DNA of 64,000 nucleotides from Kushneria marisflavi (GTDB lineage Bacteria > Pseudomonadota > Gammaproteobacteria > Pseudomonadales > Halomonadaceae), in NCBI RefSeq assembly GCF_002157205.1, contig NZ_CP021358.1, forward strand, positions 2,418,001 through 2,482,000, written 5' to 3'. Shown piece by piece: positions 35,140-44,824 of the stretch. Under the pieces are notes generated by a model. The model saw nothing but the letters and a program-made list of their open reading frames with translations. It searched no databases and was not told the DNA's origin. The stretch's first letter is position 1, and every line of letters begins with the position of its first letter. A program made the translations under genes and the position numbers.

Positions 35140-38085
35140 TCATTTGAGCGCCGGTTCCGGTGACTCGGCGTTGGCCAGGTAGCGCTGTTGGCGTTCATCA
35201 AAACGCTGGAACTGCTGCTGCCACGACGAGGGTTGTGACACCTTCTCGACCTGTACTGCGGTCACCTTGTATTCCGGACAGTTGGTCGCCCAGTCCGAAT
35301 TGTCGGTCGTGATCACGTTGGCACCGCTGCCCGGATGGTGGAAGGTGGTGTATACCACGCCCGGCGCCATGCGATCGCTGATCAGACAGCGCAGTACGGT
35401 ATGCCCTACACGGCTGCGAATGCCCAGCCAGTCCCCATCACGCAGACCACGATCCTCGGCATCTGCCGGATGGATCTCCAGCACGTCTTCCGAATGCCAG
35501 CTGCTGTTGGCGGTACGCCTTGTCTGCGCGCCCACATTGTACTGGCTCAATATACGTCCGGTGGTCAGCAGCAGCGGATAGCGTGCGTTGACCCGCTCCT
35601 CGGTCGCCACATACTCGGTGATGGCGAAGTGCCCCTTGCCGATCGGGAAGTCCACTCCGTGCATGGTGGGTGTGCCCAGCGGATAGTCATCATTGCAGGG
35701 CCACTGAATGCTGCCCAGCTGTTCGAGCTTGTCATAGCTGACGCCGGTAAAGGTCGGTGTGAGGCTGGCGATCTCATCCATGATCTCGGACGGATGGCTG
35801 TAGTGCATGGCATAGCCCAGTGCGTTGGCCAGATCCTGAGTCACTTCCCAGTCTTCCTTGCCGGCGACCGGCGGCATGACCCGACGTACACGGTTGATGC
35901 GACGCTCTGCGTTGGTGAAGGTGCCGTTCTTCTCAAGGAAGGTGGCGCCCGGCAGCAGTACGTGAGCGTATTTCGCCGTTTCGTTAAGGAAGATGTCCTG
36001 AACGATCAGGCAGTCCAGCGCCGACAGGGCCGATTCGACGTGCTGAGTATTGGGATCGGACTGGGCAATGTCCTCACCCTGTACATAGAGTGCCTTGAAG
36101 GTGCCATTGATGGCGGCATCGAACATGTTGGGGATACGAAGCCCCGGCTCGTCATCGAGTTTGGCGTTCCAGACAGTTTCAAAGCGCTGGCGGATATCCG
36201 GGTCGGCCACGTGCTGATAGCCCGGCAGCTCGTGCGGGAACGAGCCCATATCGCAGGAGCCCTGCACGTTGTTCTGACCGCGCAGCGGATTGACGCCGAC
36301 GCCTTCGCGACCGATGTTACCGGTCGCCATCGCCAGGTTGGCAATCGCCATGACCGTGGTCGAGCCCTGGCTGTGCTCGGTCACCCCCAGTCCGTAGTAG
36401 ATGGCGCCATTGCCGGCGGTGGCATAGGCGTGCGCGGCATCACGAACCTTCTGGGCAGGTACGCCGGTCTCGGCTTCCACCGCTTCCGGTGCATGGCGCT
36501 GGTCAGAAATAAATTCGCGCCAGCGCTGATAGCCCTCGGTGTCGCAGCGGCGCGCGATGAAGTCAGTGTCCTCAAGCCCTTCGGTGACGACCACATGGCC
36601 GAGGGCATTGACCAGTGCCACGTTGGTGCCGGGCTTGAGCGCCAGATGCAGGCCCTGACCGCCGTGAGGCGTGCTGAGCAGGTCGATGCGGCGCGGATCA
36701 GCGACGATCAGCGTCGCGCCCTGGCGCAGGCGACGTTTCATCTGCGAGGCAAACACCGGGTGGGCATCGGTCGGGTTGGCCCCGATCACGAGAATGGTGT
36801 CGGCCTTCATGACCGAATCAAACGTCTGTGTACCGGCCGATTCGCCCAGCGTGGTCTTGAGGCCGTAGCCGGTCGGCGAGTGGCAGACGCGGGCACAGGT
36901 GTCGGTGTTGTTATTGCCAAGGGCGGCACGGATCAACTTCTGGACCAGATAGGTCTCTTCATTGGTGCAGCGCGACGAGGTGATGCCGCCGACGCTGTCG
37001 CGACCGTACTGGTTCTGGATTTCCTTGAGACGGCGGGCCGCAAAGCCGATCGCTTCTTCCCAGGAGACGGCGCGCCAGGGCTGATCGATCGAGTCGCGAA
37101 TCATCGGCTCGCGAATGCGATCCTTGTGCGTGGCGTAGCCAAAGGCAAAGCGGCCCTTGACGCAGGAGTGACCGTGGTTCGCATCGCCACCCTTGTAGGG
37201 CACCATGCGCACCAGCTTGTCACCCTTCATCTGCGCCTCGAACGAACAGCCCACGCCGCAGTAGGCGCAGGTGGTCACGACGCTGTGTTCCGGCACGCCT
37301 TCCTCAATGACACTCTTTTCCATCAGTGTTGAGGTGGGGCAGGCCTGAACACAGGCACCGCAGGAGACGCACTCGGAATCCATGAAGGGTTCGTTCTGGC
37401 TGGCGGCCACCTTCGAGTCAAAACCGCGCCCTTCGATGGTCAGGGCAAAGGTGCCCTGCACCTCACCGCAGGCACGGACACAGCGTGAGCAGACGATGCA
37501 CTTGCTGGGGTCGAAGCTGAAGTAGGGGTTGGAATCGTCGATTTCGGCGTCGAGATGGTTGGCACCATCAAAGCCATAGCGCACTTCGCGAAGCCCCACG
37601 ACGCCGGCCATGTCCTGCAGCTCACAGTCGCCGTTGGCCGGACAGGTCAGACAATCCAGCGGATGATCGGAGATGTAGAGCTCCATGATATTGCGGCGCA
37701 GCCTGGCGATTTTGGCGTTCTGCGTCGTGACATTCATCCCTTCGGTGACCGGTGTCGTGCACGAGGCCGGCATGCCGCGCCGCCCCTCGATTTCGACCGC
37801 GCAGAGTCGGCACGAACCGAACGCCTCGAGATTGTCCGAGGCACAAAGCCTTGGGATGGTGATGCCGGCCAGCGCGGCGGCGCGCATGACAGAGGTGCCT
37901 TCCGGCACGCGAATGGCAGTGCCGTCGATGGTCAGTTCGACCGGCGTTTCGGACGTGCGCGCCGGTGTGCCCAGATCGCGGTCGAAAAAAGCCGGATTGA
38001 AGGTGTTCTGATAGTCACCGACACCGCCCAGCCCTGCATTGAAGGTATGTGGGTCGGCCTGTTTGGGATCGAAGTAGTTCAGCAT
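35140..38085 (-). CDS. fdsA: NAD-dependent formate dehydrogenase alpha (molybdenum) subunit
   Basis: Catalytic subunit oxidising formate to CO2. The 981 residues begin with a NuoG-like [2Fe-2S] domain (Cys81, 92, 95, 109), then the His141/Cys145-Cys148-Cys154 cluster and two [4Fe-4S] sets (Cys196/199/202/206 and 239/242/245/249). The molybdopterin domain opens with CAYCGVGC (273-280). The Mo ligand is Cys401 in ARVCHSPTGYG, so it is not a selenoprotein. Its start overlaps fdsB by 7 nt. It is cytosolic with no Tat signal, as expected for an NAD-linked enzyme. Confidence 0.97.
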   Translation of the reverse strand: MLNYFDPKQADPHTFNAGLGGVGDYQNTFNPAFFDRDLGTPARTSETPVELTIDGTAIRVPEGTSVMRAAALAGITIPRLCASDNLEAFGSCRLCAVEIEGRRGMPASCTTPVTEGMNVTTQNAKIARLRRNIMELYISDHPLDCLTCPANGDCELQDMAGVVGLREVRYGFDGANHLDAEIDDSNPYFSFDPSKCIVCSRCVRACGEVQGTFALTIEGRGFDSKVAASQNEPFMDSECVSCGACVQACPTSTLMEKSVIEEGVPEHSVVTTCAYCGVGCSFEAQMKGDKLVRMVPYKGGDANHGHSCVKGRFAFGYATHKDRIREPMIRDSIDQPWRAVSWEEAIGFAARRLKEIQNQYGRDSVGGITSSRCTNEETYLVQKLIRAALGNNNTDTCARVCHSPTGYGLKTTLGESAGTQTFDSVMKADTILVIGANPTDAHPVFASQMKRRLRQGATLIVADPRRIDLLSTPHGGQGLHLALKPGTNVALVNALGHVVVTEGLEDTDFIARRCDTEGYQRWREFISDQRHAPEAVEAETGVPAQKVRDAAHAYATAGNGAIYYGLGVTEHSQGSTTVMAIANLAMATGNIGREGVGVNPLRGQNNVQGSCDMGSFPHELPGYQHVADPDIRQRFETVWNAKLDDEPGLRIPNMFDAAINGTFKALYVQGEDIAQSDPNTQHVESALSALDCLIVQDIFLNETAKYAHVLLPGATFLEKNGTFTNAERRINRVRRVMPPVAGKEDWEVTQDLANALGYAMHYSHPSEIMDEIASLTPTFTGVSYDKLEQLGSIQWPCNDDYPLGTPTMHGVDFPIGKGHFAITEYVATEERVNARYPLLLTTGRILSQYNVGAQTRRTANSSWHSEDVLEIHPADAEDRGLRDGDWLGIRSRVGHTVLRCLISDRMAPGVVYTTFHHPGSGANVITTDNSDWATNCPEYKVTAVQVEKVSQPSSWQQQFQRFDERQQRYLANAESPEPALK

Positions 38086-39647
38086 GTCGTACCTCCCGCC
38101 GTGACGGCTTGTCGAGGTGTCAGGTCATCGGGGAAATGCTTCATGACGCTCTGGACCGGGAACGGCGTCATGCCGCCCATGGCACACAGCGAGCCATCGA
38201 CCATGGTGTCGCAGAGATCGGTGAGCAGGGCGAGGTTCTTCTCAAATGACTCGCCGGCGCGAATGCGATCGATCACCTCCACGCCACGCACGGCGCCAAT
38301 TCGGCACGGCGTGCACTTGCCGCAGGACTCCACGCTGCAAAATTCCATGGCAAATCGGGCCTGATCGCCCATGTCGACGCTATCGTCAAACATCACCACA
38401 CCGCCGTGGCCCACCACCCCGCCGAAGGCAGCAAAGCCTTCATAGTCGACTGGATGGTCCCACTGGCTTTCAGGCAGATAGGCGCCCAGCGGGCCGCCAA
38501 CCTGGACTGCCTTGAGTGGCCGTCCGCTCAGGGTGCCGCCACCAAACCCTTCCATTAGTTCTCTCAGGCTGGTGCCAAAGGCAAGCTCCACCAGTCCGCC
38601 GCGCTTGACGTTGCCGGCCAGCTGAATGGCCAGTGTGCCGCGCGAGCGGCCCAGCCCGTAATCGGCGTAGGTCTGACCGCCCTGATCCATGATGAAGGGC
38701 ACCGCCGCCAGTGATAGCACGTTATTGACCACGGTAGGCCGGCCAAAAAGCCCTTCGATGGCGGGCAGCGGTGGCTTGGCGCGCACGAGTCCGCGCTTGC
38801 CTTCAAGACTCTCCAGCAGGGAGGTTTCCTCGCCGCAGATATAGGCGCCGGCCCCCAGACGCACTTCCAGGTGGAAGGCGCGGCCGCTGCCCTGAATGTT
38901 GTCGCCGAGATAGCCGGCGTTGACGGCGCGCTCGATTGCCTCATCAAGGATGGCGTGCGCCAGCGGATATTCGGAGCGCAGATAGATGTAGCCCTGATCA
39001 GCGCCCACGGCGAGGCCCGCAATGGTCATGCCCTCGATCAGCAGATAGGGATCACACTCCATCACCAGGCGGTCAGCGAAGGTGCCTGAGTCGCCTTCAT
39101 CGGCGTTGCAGACCACGTACTTCTGGCCCGGGGGCTGGTCATGCACGGTCTGCCACTTGATGCCGGTAGGAAAGGCCGCACCGCCGCGACCGCGCAGGCC
39201 GGAGGTCTTGACCTCATCGACGACGGCCTGGCTTTCCAGTGCCAGCGTCTTTTTCAGGCCTTCAAAGCCGCGCAGGGCCGTGTAGTCCTCGATCGATATC
39301 GGGTCGGTGATGCCGATACGCGAGAAGGTCAGACGCTGCTGGCGCTTGAGATAGGGAATCTCTTCGGTCAGTCCGAGCGAGAGCGGATGCTTCTGGCGAG
39401 CTTCAAGCAGTCCGGCCTCCAGCAGAGATTCGACATCTGCTGGGGTAACCGGGCCAAACGCAATGCGGCCTTCAGGCGTGTCGATCTCGATCAGGGGCTC
39501 CAGATAGAACAGGCCGCGTGAACCATTGCGCACAATGTTGATATCGACATTGCGAGCCTTCGCGCCGCGCTCAAGACGAGTAGCGACCCGGTCGGCTCCC
39601 AGCGCCAGCGCCGTGGTGTCCCGGGGGACATAAACGGTCACGGTCAT
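38079..39647 (-). CDS. fdsB: NAD-dependent formate dehydrogenase beta subunit
   Basis: NADH- and FMN-binding subunit homologous to NuoF with an N-terminal thioredoxin-like domain fused in front. The 522 residues show the FMN/NAD motif GLRGRGGAAFPTGIKW (about 150-165), ADEGDSGTF, GAGAYICGEETSL and the [4Fe-4S] motif ESCGKCTPCRIG (Cys442, 445, 448 region). ATG 39647 overlaps the fdsG stop by one base (TGATG) behind a GGAGGTGA site. Takes electrons from FdsA and reduces NAD. Confidence 0.96.
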   Translation of the reverse strand: MTVTVYVPRDTTALALGADRVATRLERGAKARNVDINIVRNGSRGLFYLEPLIEIDTPEGRIAFGPVTPADVESLLEAGLLEARQKHPLSLGLTEEIPYLKRQQRLTFSRIGITDPISIEDYTALRGFEGLKKTLALESQAVVDEVKTSGLRGRGGAAFPTGIKWQTVHDQPPGQKYVVCNADEGDSGTFADRLVMECDPYLLIEGMTIAGLAVGADQGYIYLRSEYPLAHAILDEAIERAVNAGYLGDNIQGSGRAFHLEVRLGAGAYICGEETSLLESLEGKRGLVRAKPPLPAIEGLFGRPTVVNNVLSLAAVPFIMDQGGQTYADYGLGRSRGTLAIQLAGNVKRGGLVELAFGTSLRELMEGFGGGTLSGRPLKAVQVGGPLGAYLPESQWDHPVDYEGFAAFGGVVGHGGVVMFDDSVDMGDQARFAMEFCSVESCGKCTPCRIGAVRGVEVIDRIRAGESFEKNLALLTDLCDTMVDGSLCAMGGMTPFPVQSVMKHFPDDLTPRQAVTAGGTTC

Positions 39648-40153
39648 CACTTCACCTCCACGACGGTTGTCGACAGCTCATCTGTCAATTCATCGAACTG
39701 TGCGGGGGTCATGCGACCAAAAATGTCATCGTTGACGCGGATGGAGGGGCCGCAGGCGCAATTACCCAGACAATAGACCGGCTCGAGGGTGAACTCGTGA
39801 TCCGGCGTGGTCTGGTGATAATCGATGCCAAGCGTCTTTAGCGCATGGGCCTCAAGCTGGCGGCTGCCCACCGACTGGCACGCCTCGGCGCGACAGATCT
39901 GAACGACGTTGCGCCCGGCCGGATGCGTGCGGAAGTGGTGATAGAAGCTGATGATGCCGTGCACTTCGGCGCGGGTATGGCGCAGGGCGTCGGCAATCAT
40001 GGGCACCGCCTCGTCAGGAATGAAGCCGAAGCGGTCCTGAATGGCATGCAGCATCGGCAGCATGGCGCCCGGCCTTGAACGGTGGGCGTCAATCACTGCC
40101 TGAATTTGCGCCGGCGTCCAGGCATCGGCGACGGGGGAATGGGTCTGTGACAT
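39647..40153 (-). CDS. fdsG: NAD-dependent formate dehydrogenase gamma subunit
   Basis: The 168-residue NuoE-like [2Fe-2S] protein has thioredoxin-fold ligands Cys87 and Cys92 (QICRAEACQS) and Cys128 and Cys132 (YCLGNCACGPS). It is first gene of the fdsGBA-fdsD operon. The 145-nt gap upstream is shared with the divergent regulator gene and holds a small palindrome at 40218-40229. Confidence 0.95.
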   Translation of the reverse strand: MSQTHSPVADAWTPAQIQAVIDAHRSRPGAMLPMLHAIQDRFGFIPDEAVPMIADALRHTRAEVHGIISFYHHFRTHPAGRNVVQICRAEACQSVGSRQLEAHALKTLGIDYHQTTPDHEFTLEPVYCLGNCACGPSIRVNDDIFGRMTPAQFDELTDELSTTVVEVK

Positions 40154-40217
40154 GGCCGGATCTCATCAGGTCGGAGGATTAAAGCGACAGCGCTCATCCG
40201 ATCGTCTTATAGGAATC

Positions 40218-40229
40218 GTTATTCATAAC
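40218..40229. promoter_or_regulatory. Candidate operator between fdsG and its divergent regulator
   Basis: GTTAT-TC-ATAAC is a perfect 5-2-5 palindrome, about 65-70 nt from both divergent starts. The half-site resembles the CGTTAT/ATAACG halves of known ModE operators, though spacing is shorter. Not proven. Confidence 0.4.
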
Positions 40230-40298
40230 TGCTTTAAGTCAGGGTCACGTTCGCGACCAAATTAGCACTCTCTATACGACGGCAAAATATGAACGAAA

Positions 40299-41396
40299 AT
40301 GCTTAGCAAAAAGTTGAATATCGTCCCGGCCTGGCGCTTTTATCGCGAGCATGGCGAGCTGCTCGATCCGGTGCTGTTTGTGCTGCTGGCCGGTCTGCTC
40401 GAGACCGGCAAGCTCACCCAGGCCGCCAGCCGGGCCGGCGTTTCCTATCGGCATGCCTGGAATCTGCTTAATCGCGCCGAGGCCTTTTTCGGCATGTCGC
40501 TGGTAGAGATGCGCCGTGGCCATGGCACAAAACTGTCCCCATTGGGGGAGAAGCTTTTGTGGGCAGAGCAGCGGGTACGCGCGCGGCTGGGGCCTCAGAT
40601 CGACAGCATGGCCTCCGAACTCAACCACCAGCTGCAGCAGCTGCTGGATGGCGCCCATTCCGTGCTACGCCTGCATGCCAGCCATGGCTACGCGGTTGCA
40701 CTGCTGCCGGATTTCCCGGGGGAGCTTGATCTGCGCTATTGCACCTCAAGAGAGGCGCTTGAAGGGCTCAGGCGTGAGGAGTGCGATCTGGCCAGTCTTC
40801 ACCTGCCGGTGGCGCCGCGGCTGGCCGAGCAGGTCATGGCGGTCTATCGCCCCTGGCTGTCCGGGCAGAACCTGAGCGTCATTCGCTTCGTGACGCGTCG
40901 ACAGGGGCTGATGCTGCGTCATGAGGATCGTCATCGGGTGAGTACCATGAGAGATCTGATGACTGGTGATATCCGGTTCATTCAACGTAATGAACGCTCC
41001 GGCACCCGCATGCTGTTTGATCTACTGCTGGCGGAAGAAGGGATGGATAACACCGATTTTCCGGGTGCCCGACATGAGGAGTTTACGCATACGGCCGTGG
41101 CGGCCTACGTGGCAGCAGGCATGGCAGATGCGGGCTTTGGCGTGGAGGCCGCTGCGGCGCAGTTCGGCCTTGATTTTGTACCGCTGGCCACCGAGCACTA
41201 TCTGTTGATCTGTCATGCCGATCGCCTGGCCCAGGACAACCTTCAGGCGTTGCTGGGCTATATGGCCTCAAAGCGGTTTCTGGCCGGCGTGGACGCTCTG
41301 GAGGGCTACACGCCGGATCGCTGTGGCGAGGTGACGACGCTTGAGGCGCTGATGGCAGAAAACGCTGCTGGTCCTGCAGAATCGCTCTCCGATTGA
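40299..41396 (+). CDS. HTH regulator with periplasmic-binding-protein-like domain (ModE/LysR-like)
   Basis: The 365-residue protein has an N-terminal winged helix of LysR/ModE type (about 20-85: LFVLLAGLLETGKLTQAASRAGVSYRHAWNLLNRAE ... GTKLSPLGEKLL). The C-terminal PBP-like domain (about 100-345) shows the RNERSGTRMLFDLLLAEEGM and HTAVAAYVAAGMADAGFGVEAAA blocks typical of molybdate-type effector domains. Divergent from fdsG, so it most likely controls the formate dehydrogenase operon in response to formate, molybdate or cofactor. It is not a standard LysR protein and lacks ModE's TOBE domains. Confidence 0.82.
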   Translation: MLSKKLNIVPAWRFYREHGELLDPVLFVLLAGLLETGKLTQAASRAGVSYRHAWNLLNRAEAFFGMSLVEMRRGHGTKLSPLGEKLLWAEQRVRARLGPQIDSMASELNHQLQQLLDGAHSVLRLHASHGYAVALLPDFPGELDLRYCTSREALEGLRREECDLASLHLPVAPRLAEQVMAVYRPWLSGQNLSVIRFVTRRQGLMLRHEDRHRVSTMRDLMTGDIRFIQRNERSGTRMLFDLLLAEEGMDNTDFPGARHEEFTHTAVAAYVAAGMADAGFGVEAAAAQFGLDFVPLATEHYLLICHADRLAQDNLQALLGYMASKRFLAGVDALEGYTPDRCGEVTTLEALMAENAAGPAESLSD

Positions 41397-41416
41397 AACC
41401 GTCAGCCAGGCCCGGG

Positions 41417-42391
41417 CTATCTGGCAGACTCCGGGACGTTGAAGCATGCCAGCAGTGATCGCTGCAGCCAGCTGAAGTTGTCGTCGCTGACCATCAGGTA
41501 GCGCTGGGGAGCAATACGGGCCAACCCCTCGAAGTTGTCCAGCCGCCAGCCTTCATCGCTGACCAGCCGCGCAAGGGTGTCGCCCGGTACCACGCCATCC
41601 GGTGTGGCGTTGGAAGGGTGAGCCCGGCGCAGCGAGATGATCAGGGGTCTGCCGATTTTAAAATCGCGTTCCAGCATCAGAAGATCATCGCCCAGCGGTG
41701 CCATGGCCGTCAGGCCGCTGTCATCATCGCTGCGTTGCCAGCGCCACTGGTGGCCCTCAAGGTCAAACAGGCGGCTTTCGCTGTCATCCATGCCTTTTGA
41801 GGCAAATTCGAGTCCGCCAATCAGGCCATGCTCGGGGTGATTGACCAGTGCTTCCAGGCTGCCGTTGTGCTGCGCGCCATTCAGGGCCGACGGTCGCAGT
41901 GCCTCTCCCACGGGTTTCCCTTCAAGCGTGAAGCGCTGCAGCCGATGCTGGCGTTCAAAGCCGATCAAAAGTTCTGTTTCTCCCTGATGGCTCTTGATCA
42001 GTGCCATGGACTCGCTGTCTGCCAAGGGCATTTCAAGCGGTTTGCCATGATGGTCGAGCAGTGGCACCGAATCCAGCAGCTCGAGGCGGGTCAGCTGCTG
42101 TTGATCATCAAAGTGGGGGCGGGCGCGGTAGAGACGGCCCCGGTCGGAAAGCATGTATAGCAGATGGCTTTCCTGATCGAATGCCAGGGCCGACAGACCG
42201 CCCAGCGGCTGCCCATCGGGCATACGGTCCGGCAGCTCCAGCATGCCGCACCAATCAAGGCGCACGGGGCTGGAGCCACCCGGCGGGCCGCCGGGATCAA
42301 CGATGCCCGCTCGGGTGCAGCCGGGCAGCAGAATCAGGCACAGCGCCAGAGTGGCTGCTGCAAGGGAGGGGTGAGTACGTCTGTCCGCCAT
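41417..42391 (-). CDS. Phytase-esterase-like lipoprotein
   Basis: The 324-residue precursor has a lipoprotein signal (LILLPGC, Cys25). It then resembles the 'esterase-like activity of phytase' domain: GGLSALAFDQESHLLYMLSDRGRLYRA, ADSESMALI, GFERQHRLQRF, NGSLEALVNH and NFEGLARIAPQRYLMVSDDNFSWLQRSLL, a beta-propeller-like pattern. The substrate is unknown despite the family name. ATG 42391 is preceded by other in-frame starts up to 42487 that would lack a signal peptide. It is convergent with the regulator and divergent from dapB. Confidence 0.8.
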   Translation of the reverse strand: MADRRTHPSLAAATLALCLILLPGCTRAGIVDPGGPPGGSSPVRLDWCGMLELPDRMPDGQPLGGLSALAFDQESHLLYMLSDRGRLYRARPHFDDQQQLTRLELLDSVPLLDHHGKPLEMPLADSESMALIKSHQGETELLIGFERQHRLQRFTLEGKPVGEALRPSALNGAQHNGSLEALVNHPEHGLIGGLEFASKGMDDSESRLFDLEGHQWRWQRSDDDSGLTAMAPLGDDLLMLERDFKIGRPLIISLRRAHPSNATPDGVVPGDTLARLVSDEGWRLDNFEGLARIAPQRYLMVSDDNFSWLQRSLLACFNVPESAR

Positions 42392-42465
42392 GGCGCCGTC
42401 CGATTGCAAGGTCTGATGGGTTATAGTGGCAGAGAAGCCTGGGAGCAAACGATCAACATGAATAG

Positions 42466-43314
<849 letters not shown>

Positions 43315-43400
43315 TCATTGTGTGATGGCATGCGGGGGTGAAATCCGATATTATCGGCACAATTTGGCCGGGTCGAACCCGCAGACCATGGCGATAAAAC

Positions 43401-43442
43401 AAAAGCGGGATGAAGCCCTTCAGGGTTTCGTCCCGCTTTTTT
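43401..43442 (+). terminator. Terminator after dapB, possibly the carAB attenuator
   Basis: AAAAGCGGGA / TCCCGCTTTT with an inner GCCCT/AGGGT stem, then TTTTTT. It is 87 nt after dapB and 140 nt before carA. A short frame from ATG 43388 runs through the hairpin, and TATTAT with a weak -35 (about 43335-43363) could start a leader upstream of it. Confidence 0.85.
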
Positions 43443-43581
43443 GCAGCCCGGGGGCGTGTCTGTTACCAGGACATACCGGGAGGGCATGGTCGACGGGGTC
43501 GCCAGACGGCCGGTTTTGCGGTCAGCGTTGTGGCATGTCGCTTTCGCTGACAGTTTCTTTTGCCCTGTGGAGGACGTTGCA

Positions 43582-44736
43582 TTGATCAAACCCGCGATTC
43601 TGGCGCTCGAGGATGGCAGCGTATTTCACGGCGTCTCCATTGGCGCCGACGGAGAAACCAGTGGCGAGGTGGTCTTCAATACGGCCATGACGGGCTATCA
43701 GGAGATCCTGACCGACCCTTCCTACTCTCGCCAGATTGTGACCCTTACCTACCCCCATATCGGCAACACCGGCATCAATGAAGAGGATGTCGAATCCCAC
43801 CGCATTCATGCCGCCGGCCTGGTCATTCGTGATCTGCCCCGTCTGGTCAGCAATTTCCGCAGCGTCCGTGCCCTCGACGACTATCTGGCTGCCCACGGCA
43901 TTCTGGGCATTGCCGATATCGATACGCGCCGTCTGACCCGACTTCTGCGTGACAAGGGGGCACAAAACGGTGCCATTGTGGCCGGGGCAGATGCCCAGGG
44001 TGATGAAGCCGTGGCACGCGCGCTGGCGGCTGCGAAAGCCTTTCCGGGGCTCAAGGGGATGGATCTGGCCCGCGAGGCCGGTACCCGCGAGATTCATGAG
44101 TGGCATGACGGTGAGTGGCAGCTGAGCAAGGGTTACGCCGATTTTCGCCAGCGCGAACGCCCCTGGCACGTGGTGGCCTATGACTTCGGTACCAAGCACA
44201 ACATCTTTCGAATGCTGACCAGCCGGGGTTGCCGCCTGACCGTTGTGCCGCCGCAGACGCCGGCCAGTGAGGTGATGGCGATGAATCCGGACGGCGTGTT
44301 TCTGGCCAACGGTCCGGGCGACCCGGAGCCGTGTGACTATGCCATTCGGGCCATCCAGGAAATTCTGGCCACCGGGACGCCGGTCTTTGGCATTTGTCTG
44401 GGGCATCAGCTGCTGGCACTGGCCAGCGGGGCAAAAACCATCAAGATGAAGCAGGGGCATCACGGCGCCAATCATCCGGTGCTGGATATCGATCGCGGCC
44501 ATGTCATGATCACCAGCCAGAACCATGGTTTTGCTGTTGACGAGGCTTCCCTGCCGGCCAACGTGCGGGCAACGCATCGATCGCTTTTTGACCACACCCT
44601 GCAGGGCATCGAGCTGACCGATACGCCGGCCTTCAGCTTTCAGGGGCACCCGGAAGCCAGTCCCGGGCCACATGATGTTTCACCGTTGTTTGATCGCTTT
44701 GTGGCCATGATGGAGGGCCGCCGTCAGGCAGCCTGA
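43582..44736 (+). CDS. carA: Carbamoyl-phosphate synthase small (glutaminase) subunit
   Basis: Hydrolyses glutamine and passes ammonia to CarB for arginine and pyrimidine synthesis. The 384-residue protein starts at TTG 43582 ([21 protein letters not shown]) behind GGAGG; upstream in-frame ATGs would add a non-conserved extension. It shows the N-terminal CarA domain ([15 protein letters not shown]) and the class I glutaminase with [15 protein letters not shown] (catalytic Cys) and [11 protein letters not shown] (His, Glu). It is 88 nt upstream of carB. Confidence 0.97.
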   Translation: MIKPAILALEDGSVFHGVSIGADGETSGEVVFNTAMTGYQEILTDPSYSRQIVTLTYPHIGNTGINEEDVESHRIHAAGLVIRDLPRLVSNFRSVRALDDYLAAHGILGIADIDTRRLTRLLRDKGAQNGAIVAGADAQGDEAVARALAAAKAFPGLKGMDLAREAGTREIHEWHDGEWQLSKGYADFRQRERPWHVVAYDFGTKHNIFRMLTSRGCRLTVVPPQTPASEVMAMNPDGVFLANGPGDPEPCDYAIRAIQEILATGTPVFGICLGHQLLALASGAKTIKMKQGHHGANHPVLDIDRGHVMITSQNHGFAVDEASLPANVRATHRSLFDHTLQGIELTDTPAFSFQGHPEASPGPHDVSPLFDRFVAMMEGRRQAA

Positions 44737-44824
44737 CACGGTCCCGGCGGCGACTTCTGCCGTCGTCGGGCCGCCATCGCATCCGACTTGTTCGCATCCC
44801 ATTTTTCGACGCAGTGAAATCGTC

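Noticed and set aside
35335..37332. 665-codon plus-strand frame opposite fdsA
   Set aside because: The sense strand is an unmistakable formate dehydrogenase; the antisense translation has no family motifs and no start signal.
35140..38085. Selenocysteine in formate dehydrogenase
   Set aside because: The Mo-ligand position is an ordinary Cys codon (Cys401), with no in-frame TGA.
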